Shown here: one piece after another, positions 13,517-14,152 of the stretch
How the letters are laid out: each line of letters starts with the position of its first letter
How positions within the stretch are numbered: the first letter of the stretch is position 1
Source of the DNA: Acidobacteriota bacterium
GTDB lineage: Bacteria > Acidobacteriota > Terriglobia > Versatilivoradales > Versatilivoraceae
Direction: 5' to 3'
Assembly (NCBI GenBank): GCA_028875135.1
Contig: JAPPFQ010000442.1
Span: forward strand, 1 to 14,152
Length of the DNA: 14,152 nt
Position numbers and translations under genes: made by a program
The notes under the pieces: generated by a model
Database searches by the model: none
Told to the model about the DNA's origin: nothing
What the model saw: only the letters and a program-made list of their open reading frames with translations

Positions 13517-14152
13517 TTGCCAGCAAGCGTCAAGATCCTGGGCGCGAAGGACTATGCCGACTCCTTCGACGAGCGGGACGCCTTTGCCCTGGACGTGCTG
13601 TCGGGCCTCTCGGCGGCGCGCAAGTCCATTCCCTCCAAGTATTTCTATGATCGTCAGGGCAGTGAGCTGTTCCGCCGGATCACCCGCTTGCCGGAATACT
13701 ACCTGACCGGGTGCGAACTGGAGATTCTGGAGAGCCAGTGGGAGAGGATCGCCGCCTGCGTGGCGGGACAGCCCTTCAACTTGGTGGAGCTTGGCCCCGG
13801 ACTCAGCCGCAAGACCACGCTCTTCCTGGAACGGTTCACGCAATCCGGGCTGGATTTTCAGTACGTGCCCATCGACATCTCGGCATCGTCCATGGATGGG
13901 CTGGTCGGCACGGTCGAGGCCCGGTTCCCCGACTTGAGCACCCGGGGGCTGGTGGGGGACTACTTCCATGGCCTGAAGTGGTTGAACCATCGCTACCGGC
14001 GGCGCAACCTGGTGCTGTTCCTGGGGTCTTCCATCGGCAATTTCACCCGGGAGGAGTCCTGTTTCTTTCTGGGCAGCGCCTGGAAGTGCCTGAATCACAA
14101 CGATCTGATGCTGATCGGCTTTGACCTCAAGAAAGACATCGACGTCCTGCTC
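13517..14152 (+). CDS. egtD: L-histidine N-alpha-methyltransferase EgtD (3' end cut off)
   Basis: EgtD uses S-adenosylmethionine to trimethylate histidine to hercynine, the first step of ergothioneine synthesis and the substrate-forming step for EgtB. The window holds 212 codons of a protein usually about 320 residues long. Visible family features are RKSIPSKYFYDRQGSELFRRIT (35-56), LPEYYLT (58-64), the SAM-binding VELGPGLSRKT (90-100), YVPIDIS (116-122) and LFLGSSIGNF (167-176), whose Asn175 corresponds to the histidine-binding asparagine. The GFDLKKD segment (201-207) follows. The start is TTG 13517, with GGAGG (13507-13511) 5 nt upstream; no ATG gives the conserved N-terminus. The gene lies 11 nt after the egtB stop, so the pair is co-transcribed. 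Genes for EgtA, EgtC or EgtE could lie beyond the window end. Confidence 0.94.
   Translation, partial: MPASVKILGAKDYADSFDERDAFALDVLSGLSAARKSIPSKYFYDRQGSELFRRITRLPEYYLTGCELEILESQWERIAACVAGQPFNLVELGPGLSRKTTLFLERFTQSGLDFQYVPIDISASSMDGLVGTVEARFPDLSTRGLVGDYFHGLKWLNHRYRRRNLVLFLGSSIGNFTREESCFFLGSAWKCLNHNDLMLIGFDLKKDIDVLL

Noticed and set aside
12243..13526. Leftward 427-codon open frame opposite egtB
   Set aside because: Antisense shadow; EgtB iron ligands and FGE motifs are unambiguous on the forward strand.

Overview
This 14.2 kb window is GC-rich bacterial DNA, tightly packed except for two repeat-filled gaps. Operons are compact, ATGA stop/start overlaps occur twice, Shine-Dalgarno sites are clear, and non-ATG starts are frequent. 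With intergenic repeats built on ACCACGAAT-like units, this suggests an uncultured soil or marine Gram-negative lineage; Acidobacteriota is my best guess, at low confidence. No rRNA or tRNA gene, CRISPR array, transposase or integrase was seen. Both ends of the window cut through genes.

Left block (1-7098). A thiamine-pyrophosphate (acetolactate synthase-like) enzyme runs leftwards off the window and is divergent from a four-gene rightward operon. The operon encodes a phosphoglucomutase/phosphomannomutase with a long C-terminal extension, an IolE/hydroxypyruvate-isomerase-like TIM-barrel protein, an ABC ATPase of the OpuCA/ProV type, and a permease fused to its own substrate-binding domain (quaternary-amine type). 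The last three genes overlap by 4 nt at each junction and must be translationally coupled.

Middle block (7099-11501). A 494-bp gap holds G/C-rich direct and inverted repeats. It is followed by SRPBCC protein - SDR/DUF2867 fusion - TspO, all rightward, and a class I DNA photolyase converging on them with only 7 nt between stop codons. These four genes look like a light/oxidative-stress module. They are bracketed by two direct copies of a 42-nt repeat (36/42 identical).

Right block (11502-14152). A 723-bp gap holds a nested pair of inverted repeats, including a perfect 32-nt pair. Then come egtB (complete) and egtD (cut by the window end), the two core enzymes of ergothioneine synthesis. EgtD trimethylates histidine to hercynine, and EgtB adds the sulfur.

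The most interesting link is that a permease/binding-protein fusion transporter of the architecture used by EgtUV ergothioneine importers lies about 5 kb from ergothioneine synthesis genes and a photo-damage module. Sequence alone does not prove that the transporter carries ergothioneine.
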